From the NCBI GenBank assembly GCA_905221605.1, contig CAJNDS010002229.1, positions 62,001 to 126,000 of the forward strand: a DNA stretch of 64,000 nucleotides, given 5' to 3'. A program made the translations under genes and the position numbers. Source of the stretch: Symbiodinium natans. Its lineage: Eukaryota; Sar; Dinophyceae; Suessiales; Symbiodiniaceae. Below the pieces are notes generated by a model. That model ran no database searches and was not told the origin of the DNA. It was given only the letters and a program-made list of their open reading frames with translations. Shown here one piece after another: positions 54,802 to 64,000 of this stretch (the first letter of the stretch is position 1; every line of letters starts with the position of its first letter).

Positions 54802-55071
54802 CAGCAACACTATGAGATCGACACCTCCAAACCCGGTGGACCAGAAACGTACAAGGTTGGCAAGGTAAAGATAGTCGGGGTGGAACTTTCGGGCTAGGAC
54901 CAAGATAAGGCTCATGGGAGTGCTGTCGGACACGACAGGCCAGGAACGGTGAACGCAGTGCATTTTCGTGAGGATTGGTTCTCGTGAAGGCGGGTGCACC
55001 GTTTGCACAGTTCGGTGATGACAGCTGCCCCCAGAAGCCCAGACGAAGTCCTGAAAGGCCGACAGGTCCAT
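54802..55071 (-). CDS. 90-codon exon, unknown
   Basis: From ATG 55071: MDLSAFQDFVWASGGSCHHR ... MSLILVLARKFHPDYLYLAN ... GVDLIVLL, donor GTGTGT. Beyond it the reading frame runs into ACATACA/GATACATA microsatellite, which I exclude. Either a first exon or an internal one. Confidence 0.55.
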
Positions 55072-55629
55072 GCCCTTCTGGCCTGTGCTGCTTCACATTT
55101 GGGGGGTTAACGTAGGGGCCCCTCATAATATACACCCCCGAATAGTCGGATTCCCGTCTAAGAAGGACACCAAGAAGGTACCCCTATTTCGGAAACCCCA
55201 TTTTGCACAGGGAGAGAGAGACCAGCATTACTCCCATGTGGGGCGTCGTACTGATTTAAAGTCTTGCGCGAAGCCTGCCATCCAGATCATGTCCGAAACC
55301 TGGAACCTGACCGTCTCCTACGTGGTTCTGAGGTGGTTCCATAGGATTTGTTTGAAGTTGCAGTGTTGATGTGGAGCAGGGCTTAGAAGTGGCCATAGTG
55401 TGGCCATCTAAATCGCCACCAGATACTTCAAGGCCGCGCAAGGGCCGGAACATACGTAGTCTTTCTCGGACCTGCCCTTTGGAGCATGACTGTCAGACCT
55501 CGGACTCTGCAAAACAAAAATAGACTGAGAACATGTGCTTGGGGAAGCCTTACTCCCACTACAGTCACTAAACCCTAAGCCCTAGGCCCTAAGCCATACA
55601 CCCTACACCCTTTTCCTAAACTTCTAAAC

Positions 55630-55711
55630 GCAAATTCCCGGTGCAAGTCGGGCAGCGGAAGAGGATGTAGGACCCCTCGAAGGTGAGCAGCATGCTCTGC
55701 AGGTTCGCCAC
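55630..55711 (-). CDS. Exon with CPTC zinc-knuckle-like motif
   Basis: After GCGCAG it reads VANLQSMLLTFEGSYILFRC, then PTCTGNL; donor GTTTAG. CxxC suggests half of a zinc ribbon. Confidence 0.55.
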
Positions 55712-55878
55712 CTGCGCATGACATGGCAGAAACCTCCTACTTGCAGCTGGGAGACTCCAGTGACATGTCCCAGGAAACGAAACTGCCAGACCATATTTGA
55801 AGCTTCCGAAAACAGGGGGTTGGGGGGTGGGGGGGTGGGGTGTTCCAAGAATATGGATGAAAGAAATTTTTGGGGGGT

Positions 55879-56116
55879 ATGTCAAGGGGAACCCCTATTT
55901 CGGGGACCGCCCATGTCTTTCCCAAGGACAAAGAAGATTTCCGTAAACGGAGAGGCCTTGCTCTTCAGGCCGCTGAGGGAGTACCTGTCTCTTCTGTTTG
56001 GATTTATAGGGTTTAGGATTAGGGTTTGGGGTTTGGGGTTTGTGGTTTGCGAACCTCTCTGGCCCCAGAAGCTTATCCCCTCAACTTTAAGACAGATGCA
56101 CTATAAACCCCAAACC
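55879..56116 (+). CDS. Two exons joined across a 58-nt telomere-repeat intron
   Basis: 55879-56010 starts with ATG (MSRGTPISGTAHVFPKDKED ... VSSVWIYR) and ends directly before GTTTAGG. 56069-56116 after CCCCAG reads KLIPSTLRQMHYKPQT, donor GTAAAT. Both are in phase 0. The intron 56011-56068 is little more than TTTAGGG variants plus a pyrimidine tract. Function unknown. Confidence 0.6.
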
Positions 56117-56908
56117 GTAAATCTAAAGTAAGGTATCCCTCCACTCTTCCTCCTCTCGTCCAGGGGACATCTCGGTACCACTGAGGGCAGGCTTCGTGTA
56201 GGTGAACAGCGCAGGGTACCTTAGTATGGTCTGCTTAAGACAGGGTTGTTGCTTATACGGGTTTAAGGGTTTAGGGTTCAGAGGTTGACCAAATGTACAC
56301 AGAAACTCTGTGATTGGTTCCTGTATTGCCATTGATGAATTTCAATTCTTGAACAGCAACCCGGAAACTGACCCAACCACCAACCCCTGACGTTGGAATA
56401 AAGTCCAATCCTAAAATGCGAAACCGTGCCGTTGGAACGGTGTTGGAGCCCTGTACTGTAAGTCAGCGCGCACCACCCTAAACCCGAAACCCTAAACCCC
56501 AACATCTCCAAAAACCCTGAAGCAACGGATTCGGGGCGCCGCACGAGGCTTCCCAAAACAAAAGGTTTGGTGAGGGCCCGAGGGGTGGGGTCTAGGGTTT
56601 AGGGTTTAGGGCTTTTTTAGGGTTTAGGGGTATGACTCGGTACAGCTTCGGGCTACTACCAGAACTTGGGGCGTTGGGGGGGAGGAACCCGGAAACCCTA
56701 AGACCCAAAACCCTGGAAAACACCCAAAGCCCTAAAAAGCCCTAAAGCACTCAAACCCAAAAAAACCAAACACCCCAAAGCCTCAAAGCCTTAAACCCTG
56801 ATGAGTTAATAAAGCAAAAGCCCTAACCCTTTTGCATCCGGGCTTGAAAAGTCGGCCTTAAACCCTAAACCCTAAACCCTAAACCCTGAGCTTTGCGGGG
56901 TTACTGGC

Positions 56909-57140
56909 TTAAGGGGCGGGTCTCATGGGCGACTTGCTGCCCAAGAGCCAGTCATCGCATTGGTCTGGGAAGCCAAAGTCTTCCTCCGGTTTAGGGTTTA
57001 GGGTATGTTTTTTTTTCAGGTTTAGGGTTAAGGAGGGTTTAGGTTCTTTGTTTAGGGTTAAGTTTTTAGGGCTTAGAGATTTTGCCACCCGCACTACACA
57101 TGCCACCCGGCACCCACTCTGCAGGGACAAGTCGAGGTAA
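56909..57140 (-). CDS. Two terminal exons, unknown gene
   Basis: About 57140-57088 (KTKLPRLVPAEWVPGGM, donor GTAGTG) and about 56987-56909 (EEDFGFPDQCDDWLLGSK..., stop TAA 56911-56909). Acidic tail. The junction is not proved. Confidence 0.5.
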
Positions 57141-57191
57141 CTTGGTCTTCTTACATCCGTCAACCTATCCAGTTTTCCTTCTCGGGTTTCT

Positions 57192-57300
57192 TAGTTGTCC
57201 AGTAACCTCGGGGAACTAAAGGTTAACCTTTGGGACTATAAGGGGATTTTACTACCCCAAAAAGGTGAAAGGTTACCTACTCTACTACTAGGGATTAGCG
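57192..57300. mobile_element. Introner family B copy, diverged
   Basis: TAGTTGTCCAGTAACC ... GGTTACCTACTCTACTACTA, with inner arms AAAGGTTAACC and GGTGAAAGGTTACC. Confidence 0.5.
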
Positions 57301-58222
57301 CAAGTGATCTGCATCAACCCCCCCCTGTGCACCACGTTTGGGGTTTCTAGAACATCCGACTCACGAAATGAACGGCCGTGAGTCCAGATGGCGTTCTGCC
57401 GTGGCATCCCACCTAAGCCCGCGGCATCCCTCTGTTACACACCCTGTGTGGCGCAAACTTGTTTTCATGGGTACAGTATGTTGCAGGCCGGTCTTGGGGA
57501 CCTCCCTGCAAACGAGGGGCTTGCCACGGCTGGGTTGTCGCAAAGAGAACGGTTTGTTGCAATCCTGTACTGTGTCCCCCCCAGCCTAGTTGCCCTGTCT
57601 GAGCCGCACCCAGATACTAGTAGTCACGAGAAAGCACCGACGACCGTGCAACCTCGCGAACGGCATGGCGTACTCTTCAGCCCACCATTGTAACCACGAC
57701 TTGGAGACTTTGAAGCTGGCGGATAGTCGCTTGACGATCTAAACCCTAAACCACAGCCACGAGCTCATAGACTTTGCAGCCCTTGCTTGCAAGCCAACCC
57801 CCCAGCACAACCTCCACATACCACATAAAGCATCACCCGAGAGTTGGCGTTAGACGCTCAACCTGAACACCTAGTACCTGCAGATCGTATTGCAAAACAA
57901 AAAAACATACGTCATGATACGTGCATACCTTTGGAGAAACGGTCTTACACTTCTTAAACCTTCTACCAACTTCTAACAATATGGCGGGTTCACGAAATTA
58001 GGGGGTGCCTTATTGGGGTCCTTATTATAAGGGACTCCTACTATTTGAGGAAACCCTACTAAACCCTAAACCCTAAGCCCTAAACCCTAAACCCTACACC
58101 CTAAACCCACCCTAAACCCTAAACCCTAAACCCTAAACCCTAAACCCTAAACCCCAAACCTTAAGCCTTAAGCCTTAAACCCTAAACCCTAACTAAACCC
58201 AGAGTCGCCCCATTTTCGTCAC

Positions 58223-58313
58223 CCCCTATGCCTCGCGAGCCGCGCCTCCTTGCCGGTGCGGAGGATGCTCACCAGGACCACGCCCCGGGCACCCAGGAGG
58301 AGGAACCAAAGGC
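58223..58313 (-). CDS. Exon with transmembrane-like segment
   Basis: After TAGCCAG it reads LWFLLLGARGVVLVSILRTG..., donor GTGACG. An upstream exon ending at about 58412 (NSLITSPSPG) joins in frame across a telomere tract flanked by a direct duplication. Confidence 0.55.
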
Positions 58314-58464
58314 CTGGCTAGGGTTTAGGGTTTGGGGTTTGGGGTTTATAAGGGTTAGGGTTTAGGGTTTAGGGTTTAGGGTTTAGGGTTTCGGGTTTAG
58401 GAACCAAAGCCCTGGCGAGGGAGAGGTGATGAGGGAGTTACCGAGGTTTAGGGTTTAGGGCTGA

Positions 58465-58561
58465 GGGATGTTCCCCCTTATACTAACAGTCCTTAATCGG
58501 GATTCTAATTGGGCGTACTAGAATCCCGATTAGGGACTGCTAGTACAAGGGGGAACATCCC
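58465..58561. mobile_element. Introner/MITE family D copy
   Basis: GGGATGTTCCCCCTTATACT ... AGTACAAGGGGGAACATCCC, 97 bp, with inner arms TCCTTAATCGGGATTCTA and TAGAATCCCGATTAGGGA. Confidence 0.75.
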
Positions 58562-59159
58562 AAGTGCTGGGTTGCTTGTTGCCGCTTTAGGGTTGTGGGT
58601 TTAGGGCTTGCGTAGGATTATTGCATCATGGTAGTACGTGGTTCAGGGTACGTAAACCCTATAAACTCTAAGCCTGAAGCCTGAACCGTTAGCAATAAAG
58701 TAGACCCCCTTAGGGCAAATCAGGGTTTTGGTTCGTTGTGGGTTTTAGGGTAAACCTTGGTTTCTAGGGCCCAGGTCTGAAACCTGCCAAAAACACACAC
58801 CAAAAACCCACCCCCTAAGCCCTAAACTCTTACGAGCCCTTGTGCCATGCCAGTAAGTAAGGCTCATTTTGGGGCTCAAGGGTCTTTGCGGGCCTTCTGT
58901 TTTTTCTCAAACCCGGCCTTGCAGTCCGACGTCGTTCAGGGGCTCCGTCAGTGTCCAGTACCGTCCGAAGGCATCTCCCACATACCTAGGCTTAAGACTT
59001 CGGCCTTCGGTTTCAGGATCTCCCAAACGAAGCACAGGGTTTGGGGTGAGGGTTGGGGGGGGGGGGGTAGCGACGGGGGATGTATGGTAACCGAAATGCC
59101 TAGGCACAAGCTTACTTGGGGTCTTCTTGCTTCTGGTTCGCAAGAATGATGCCTCGTAC

Positions 59160-59816
59160 CCTCACGTCCAGGCATCTTGAGTCGCAGGGCAAGGCGATCC
59201 CGACTACTTCCTTCAATCATGTGAGGATCCCGAATTCATGAAGCCTTCCTTCACAAAGGGGATTGGCGTTCTCTGGGGGTTCAGACGATGGGCCGAACCC
59301 CGAAACCCGAAACCTCCACACACAGTTTAGGGGTATGGGTTTAGGGTTTAGGGTTTGGGGATTACTTAGGGTTTAGGGTTTAGGGTTTAGGTTTTAGGGT
59401 TTAGGGTTTAGGGTTAGGGTTTAGGGTTTAGGGTTTAGGGTTTAGGGTTTAGGGTGTAGGGTTAGGGTTTAGGGCTTAGGGTTTAGGGTTGAGGGTTGAG
59501 GGTTTAGGGTTTAGGTTTAGGGCTTCCGATGATGATCTCACAAGACCGCAAGGCCCAGGTTGCGGCCCGAACTGCTTTGGGTTCAGAGCTCTGCAAGCAC
59601 GGATGCCCCTGACTATTATTGTTCTTCTTGCTACCATTCTTAGCATTATTCTTGCCATTATTAGTACCATTAGTAATGTTGTTCTTCTTATTTGCTATTT
59701 TTTTTGCATCCGGACTTCTTACTGTCTCGGGTTCACCAGTGCAGGGCCGGGATGCCCCCGGCCGATCCGGAGCATGTTCATGAAGAAGGGCGTGTTGATG
59801 AAGCTGGCCAGCGAGC
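59160..59816 (-). CDS. Three exons, unknown gene
   Basis: 59816-59737 (SLASFINTPFFMNMLRIGRG..., donor GTGAAC), about 59590-59525 (SSEPKAVRAATWALRSCEII) and about 59220-59160 (MIEGSSRDRLALRLKMPGRE, donor GTACGA). The first is apolar and may be membrane associated. A minus-strand stretch at 59030-58910 may follow. Confidence 0.5.
59335..59520 (+). repeat. TTTAGGG array with drifted units
   Basis: About 20 units with single-base variants. Confidence 0.9.
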
Positions 59817-59997
59817 CTGGCGCCCTTAAACCCTTCAACCCTTCAACCCTTAAACCCTTAAACCCCTAAACCCTTCAACCCTTCAACCCTTGAACCCTTA
59901 AACCCTCAAGCCCTTAAACCCTTAAACCCTAAGCCCCTAAAGCCCTAAACCCCAAACCCTTTGCAGCAACCGGAAGCCGATCCTAAAACAGGGGGGG

Positions 59998-60180
59998 CCT
60001 GTTGTCTGGGCAAGTGGCATATTGCACTACACGAAGTGTTGTTCATGGATACTGTTGCTCATGTAGCAATATTTCAGACGGTTCCTATGAGTGCATAAAG
60101 GGAAGATATTGGGAGTTGCTTAGGCTCCTGAACTCAACAGCTGCGGAGACCACAACCCGTGTCCACAAGCACCTCGGTCT
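59998..60180 (+). CDS. Cys-rich exon (strand tentative)
   Basis: Reads SVVHGYCCSCSNISDGSYEC ... YWELLRLLNSTAAETTTRV. Codon-like and repeat-free, but no clear splice sites or start. Confidence 0.35.
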
Positions 60181-60496
60181 ACCCTCCCCCTCAAACCACA
60201 ATGGACAAAGAATGTCGCGACTGTTTTTCCTTTTGTTCAACTTTTTGTGTCTGGCGGAAGGATGCCCTGAGCCCTAAACAATTGGGGAGGATCCGATGCC
60301 CTGCATCGAGCTCCACGCCCGCAAGTCAAGTTGTCATAACCATAAAATTAAATATAGTAAGAGGAAAAAAGCAAACATCGCAACACAAACATACAATAAT
60401 GTCATAATATGATATATATATATATATGTACAGGTAGGATACAATACGGTGTAGGTTTCAGGCCCGAACGTACCTTCTCAAAGGTCCAAGACTCAC

Positions 60497-61432
60497 CGGC
60501 ACATCCCCGAAGACCCCCCACCAGACCATCGGAAACCATCGGTTCAAGTGGCCGTGGTGCCGCACGAAGCGCAAGGCCACCTTGGCTTCGAAGCGGTGTG
60601 GGGAGGTCCGTATCTTCGGGGTGAGTACCCCAGCCCCCCCAAAAAAGGTTAACCCTTCTGATATATAGTAGAATTCTCCATAACCAAAAAAAGTAAGTTC
60701 AAAGGTTAACTACCCAGCCTAAGGTCTAGGATTCACCAGCCCATGAAAAGCTCCAAAGTGCGGCCTGGGTAGCTTCTAAGCTCGGCTTTCTGCGTGGGGT
60801 TGGGGACTTGGGGAGGTTTTCCTTCGGTTTTCTCTTGTCAAGAACATACCCCCAAAGTTTCCAAAGGTTTCGATCTCCAAAACTTCCCAAAACCCCTAAA
60901 CCCCAAGCCCCTGACTTTAAACACTGCCGTGCCGAAGTGCCTGCTGCGCCTCCTCGGACGCTGGTGCATCTGGCTCCTTCACAACTCGTCAAGTAGGCAA
61001 TTGGGTGGGTTGAGGGAATTAAGGAACTGCAGGGAAGAAGGTTTCTGTTTCTTGCACTTTAAGGGTAAGGATGTAAAGAGTGCAAGCCTAAGTTTTCCAG
61101 TTTTCCCGAACGGAGGATGTGGATGCTCCCAAGCCCTTGGCTTGAGCTGTTCAGCGCCTGTCCCAAACCCCGCAAACGGGGATGATAGGAGGGCAGGTGC
61201 AAGATGGAAAGCCTCCTAAACCCTTCTCAAGTCCATTTTCTTTTGCATCCAGGCCTCTAACAGGTTGCTGGGAAAAAAGCCCTAAAATAGCCTAAAATGC
61301 TAGAACCCCTTAAGCCCCAAACCTCAAACCCTAAACCCTAAAATATCCTAACATCCCTGAACCCCTTAAGCCCTAAACCTCAAGACAGGTCCTCCCCTTC
61401 TCGGCTCGCCAGGCGCCGCGCCACCAAGGCTT
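60497..61432 (-). CDS. Unknown gene, four exons
   Basis: 61432-about 61378 (ALVARRLASREGEDL), 61157-61088 (ALNSSSQGLGSIHILRSGKL, GC donor), 60984-60925 (VKEPDAPASEEAQQALRHG, donor GTGTTT) and 60613-60497 (IRTSPHRFEAKVALRFVRHH ... FPMVWWGVFGDVP, donor GTGAGT). Family B element 60617-60719 sits immediately before the last. The + strand of that exon is also open with its own GTGAGT. Confidence 0.55.
60617..60719. mobile_element. Introner family B-like copy
   Basis: GGGGTGAGTACCCCAGCC ... AAAGGTTAACTACCCAGCC, with inner arms AAGGTTAACC and AAAGGTTAAC. It abuts a strong minus-strand exon (60613-60497). Confidence 0.5.
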
Positions 61433-61830
61433 CTTGAAAGCTCAGGTGCCTTTAGCGGCTTTGGGGTTTAAGGCTTCGGGCTTTAGGGCTTAGGGTTTGG
61501 GGCCGGGTTTAGGGTTTTAGGGCTTCGGAGGCGCTTGAATCTCTGAAGCTCGGTTTAGGTTTTGGGTGTTCGGCTGCCACCGACACTGGCTTTAGGGGGT
61601 GCATGGTTTAGAGCTTTGGTGCTTTAACGCCATAAAGCCTCGATCAGCTGAGATGTGGCATCCCCTTAATATCCGGGCTTGCGCAAAATATAGCCCAAGC
61701 TATGAGGAGCTACAGATGTTCAGGATTGCGGGATTGGATGGTTGACTATGATCTAAGGTGCGTACTACCGTCACCTTGCTTTAACTAGCAGACTTCACTT
61801 TCCTGCACCAATGAGGTTGAAAGGTGTTTG

Positions 61831-62030
61831 TTAGGCACAGGCTAGGCTGTTCCTGCCAAGCACCTTGCCTACTAGGCACCTCTTGCGCACGCAAAATGTC
61901 TTTCGGTCATGGTGCCCCACGTGGACATCGCGTTCCCAGTTACCGTCTTCATCATTCAGGCTCAGCTGCTCTTTGTCATGAGGACAGGCAGCACGCAAGC
62001 CCCATTCAATTGTTAATGTCAGGTTGGCTT
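61831..62030 (-). CDS. Terminal exon, 65 codons, unknown
   Basis: After CTCTCCAG it reads ANLTLTIEWGLRAACPHDKE ... NWERDVHVGHHDRKTFCVRK ..., stop TAA 61833-61831. No Met near its start, so ORF scans that need a start miss it. Clearly protein-like; family unknown. Confidence 0.65.
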
Positions 62031-62547
62031 CTGGAGAGGTGTAGGGTGTAGGGTTTAGGGTTTAGGGTTTAGGGTGATGGGATCTGCGCGGGACAATGAA
62101 ACCTTCTGAAACCCTAAACGCATCTGCAAGGCCCGAGGCCTGAATTGGAACTCGGCAGCATCGCCATCAGACAGGATCTTCACAAAAGGCACGTCGGCCC
62201 GCTCCCTCGGAGAAATATAGGGGTCGGAATGTTTACTGATCGTATTCCACTATGGCCCCGTATGATTCTACTAGAATAACCCCAAAACAACAACCTGCTT
62301 TAATTATTCAGGCCGCTCTCCCGTCTAAAACTCAAGGAGATGGTTGTTTGCGTGAATCGTGGGATTCACATTCAGTGCCCAATCCAAATCGGAAACAACA
62401 ACCAGAGAGCTACCAACAAGAGACCATCCTAAGCAAGCCTGTCGGAAACTTTAGGGATTTGAGTCTGCTGCTCAAATCCCCCAAAGAAGTGCCTTGCCTG
62501 CCCCTGTGGTTTGCAAGCGAAGTAAATCTTACAACTCGGTATATTGT

Positions 62548-62910
62548 TTAGCCTCGATGTTCACGTGCTCTGGCACCGAGCCACACAAAGGTCAGCCACC
62601 GTTTCTGCAGCTCGGGCGACGAAGACAAGGCAACGTCCACATCATGCTGGGTGAAGATACCTGGGACTTCTGCTATGAGTGGGCTGCTCGGAGGTATTGT
62701 TCTATCCCTCCCATGCCGTGCCTCCCACAAAGCGCAATACTCTTTGAGTACGGAGCTTTGCCTGTATTGCATTACATTAAGAACCCTATGGAACAGTCCT
62801 GTAATGGTAAACGAGCAATTATTGGGGCTTCCTGGGTCAAACCCTTCAATTTTGCAGCCTAGGGGGCGTTTCTGCCTCAGATGGTTCTCCACCGCCACCT
62901 GCTCAGCCAT
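62548..62910 (-). CDS. Possible coding stretch, 120 codons (strand uncertain)
   Basis: From ATG 62910: MAEQVAVENHLRQKRPLGCK ... GLFHRVLNVMQYRQSSVLKE ... stop at 62550-62548. The + strand carries an equally long frame (62494-62862). Minus is preferred because its neighbours are minus. Confidence 0.4.
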   Translation of the reverse strand: MAEQVAVENHLRQKRPLGCKIEGFDPGSPNNCSFTITGLFHRVLNVMQYRQSSVLKEYCALWEARHGRDRTIPPSSPLIAEVPGIFTQHDVDVALSSSPELQKRWLTFVWLGARAREHRG

Positions 62911-63149
62911 GTGCTTAACTTAAGGCTGCAAAAGACTTTGGGATCCGTTTACCCCAAAACCCTAAAGCCTTCAAGCCCTCCCCCCTTTTGAACCTGGAAG
63001 CTGCTTCATGCCAGGACTGAAGCCCTCCCCCCTAGAACCCTAACCCTAAACCCCTAAATCCAAACCCTAAAGCCGAAAACCCTGATCCCAAACCCTAAAG
63101 CCGAAAACCTTGAACCCCAAAACCTTGTCCCCCAAACCATAATCATAGA

Positions 63150-63245
63150 GCCGAACACCCTTTTGCATCCAGGCTTGGGTGAGCGTGCCGGGAAAGAGCT
63201 CATGCTGCCCAGGTTCGTTGTAAACCCATCGCAGACAAGCACACC
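63150..63245 (-). CDS. Exon, unknown, two frames open
   Basis: After GTTTCAG it reads either RWVYNEPGQHELFPGTLTQA-WMQK or VLVCDGFTTNLGSMSSFPAR; the donor is GTGTTC after CAAAAGG. I favour the first for its composition. Confidence 0.4.
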
Positions 63246-63764
63246 CTGAAACCCTAAACCCTAGTAGCCAAAAACTTACAACCCGGCGCCGCCAGGTTTC
63301 AGGGGATCTGGAGGCATCCAAACACTGATGCTCTGCTAGTGCATTCTCATACCTTACGTTGCAATTTGAAAACGGTGTTACGAATGAGATCAGCATACCG
63401 CTTGGTCCCATCATGCCTAGGTGCCCCCCGTGAATCGCCTTGAGGGGTTGAAGTGGTAGCGGGGGACTTGATCTAGGTTCTGCTCTTTTGGAGAGTGTGA
63501 GGTGCCAGAAGAAGGCCCGCTTGTTGGACTGCCTGTGTTTTGGGTTGAGAGAATTGAACAGAAAACCTTAATAAAACCCGAACCCTGACACCAGCCTTTT
63601 GCATCATATCCCAGGTGGCGGCGACTTCGTCCTCCTGCGCCTGTGCCGGCAGGAGCTGCGTCGGGAACACGAAACGCAAGAAACACATTTTGCACACGGA
63701 TGTTGTGGAATGAGGGGTTCTGAGGCTCCAGTTCCTGATGGTTTCGGGGGACATCGTGCGTGGC

Positions 63765-64000
63765 ACCGACTGTCGAGCTCTAGTCCTGTCTCATCGAACT
63801 GCATGAACTTTTGCATGCACTCAACCTGTTGTTGCCAGCAGGCCTGGTTCAGGCTGCTTCGCACCATGTTCCTGAGGCCCATATCCTGGGTCTGATTTTG
63901 ACTCATGATTTGGGCTTGCAGGGCTTGGGTCGTGATGCCATGGGGCCTTGAGCTTCTGGGTTGAGGAGGAGGAGGGGAAGGCTTGGGGGAAAGAAGAGGG
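63765..64000 (-). CDS. Partial gene running off the right edge, Gln-rich
   Basis: Open frame from the window edge: a Pro-rich start, then TTQALQAQIMSQNQTQDMGL ... SSLNQACWQQQVECMQKFMQ. Coding sense probably continues in another frame at 63765-63600 (SPETIRNWSLRTPHSTT; EDEVAATWDMMQKAG) after a splice I cannot place. Confidence 0.45.

Noticed and set aside
58850-58890. Second spliced-leader relic (CTCATTTTGGGGCTCAAG)
   Set aside because: Insertions and mismatches relative to DinoSL make chance likely, and no retrocopy follows.
1-64000. The window as a true telomere or subtelomere end
   Set aside because: Arrays are short, in both orientations, spread evenly over 64 kb, and lie between exons; no terminal run is present.

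Overview
The window is nuclear DNA of a dinoflagellate, most likely close to Symbiodiniaceae or another Suessiales lineage. The evidence is: (i) the plant/alveolate telomere heptamer TTTAGGG/CCCTAAA is scattered through the whole window in both orientations instead of sitting at one end; (ii) a perfect 20-nt match to the dinoflagellate spliced leader (DinoSL) occurs at 11447-11428; (iii) the genes consist of many very short exons with many GC donors; (iv) several families of short inverted-repeat 'introner' elements are present. Long ORFs are rare and mostly misleading. Real coding sequence is exons of about 30-270 nt between telomere-repeat tracts, so I annotated by exon, using splice sites, phase and protein-like sequence.

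Layout. 1.36-3.09 kb: + strand gene of unknown function ending at 3087. 3.97-4.24 kb: an exon copied three times in tandem (- strand). 5.06-5.37 kb: two + exons. 5.50-20.45 kb: one - strand gene with at least 17 exons encoding a beta-lactamase-fold serine hydrolase (EstB/LACTB type). Its phases and conserved motifs chain through almost the whole interval. Its 5.4-kb intron 15 carries a LINE retrotransposon (6.86-11.45 kb) that begins with a DinoSL relic, has a 12-bp target duplication made of telomere repeat, and has a broken ORF2. 20.65-21.62 kb: + gene, head to head with the hydrolase. 21.83-22.86 kb: - gene. 23.74 kb: a + first exon. 24.6-28.7 kb: many-exon - gene. 29.6-32.35 kb: - gene. 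33.66-34.21 kb: + gene with a membrane-like C-terminus, convergent with a - exon. 35-45 kb: scattered exons on both strands, an AT-rich stretch, and repeat blocks. 45.68-47.77 kb: - strand SET-domain (Rubisco LSMT/SETD-type) methyltransferase with four exons, two of its three introns holding introner elements. 48.8-64 kb: further short exons, including a + membrane-protein gene at 52.23-52.68 kb and a - gene cluster at 58-64 kb that runs off the right edge.

The main biological point is how the introns are built. Telomere-type repeats lie in nearly every intron. Several exons end exactly where a GTTTAGGG unit begins, so the repeat supplies the donor. At five loci a repeat tract is flanked by a 10-27 bp direct duplication of host sequence, and at two of them the duplication contains AG|G, so that the two copies could supply donor and acceptor. 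This looks like intron gain by insertion of telomere sequence, running in parallel with classical inverted-repeat introners. One introner copy itself contains a telomere tract. These are inferences from reading the sequence; RNA evidence is needed for every splice site.
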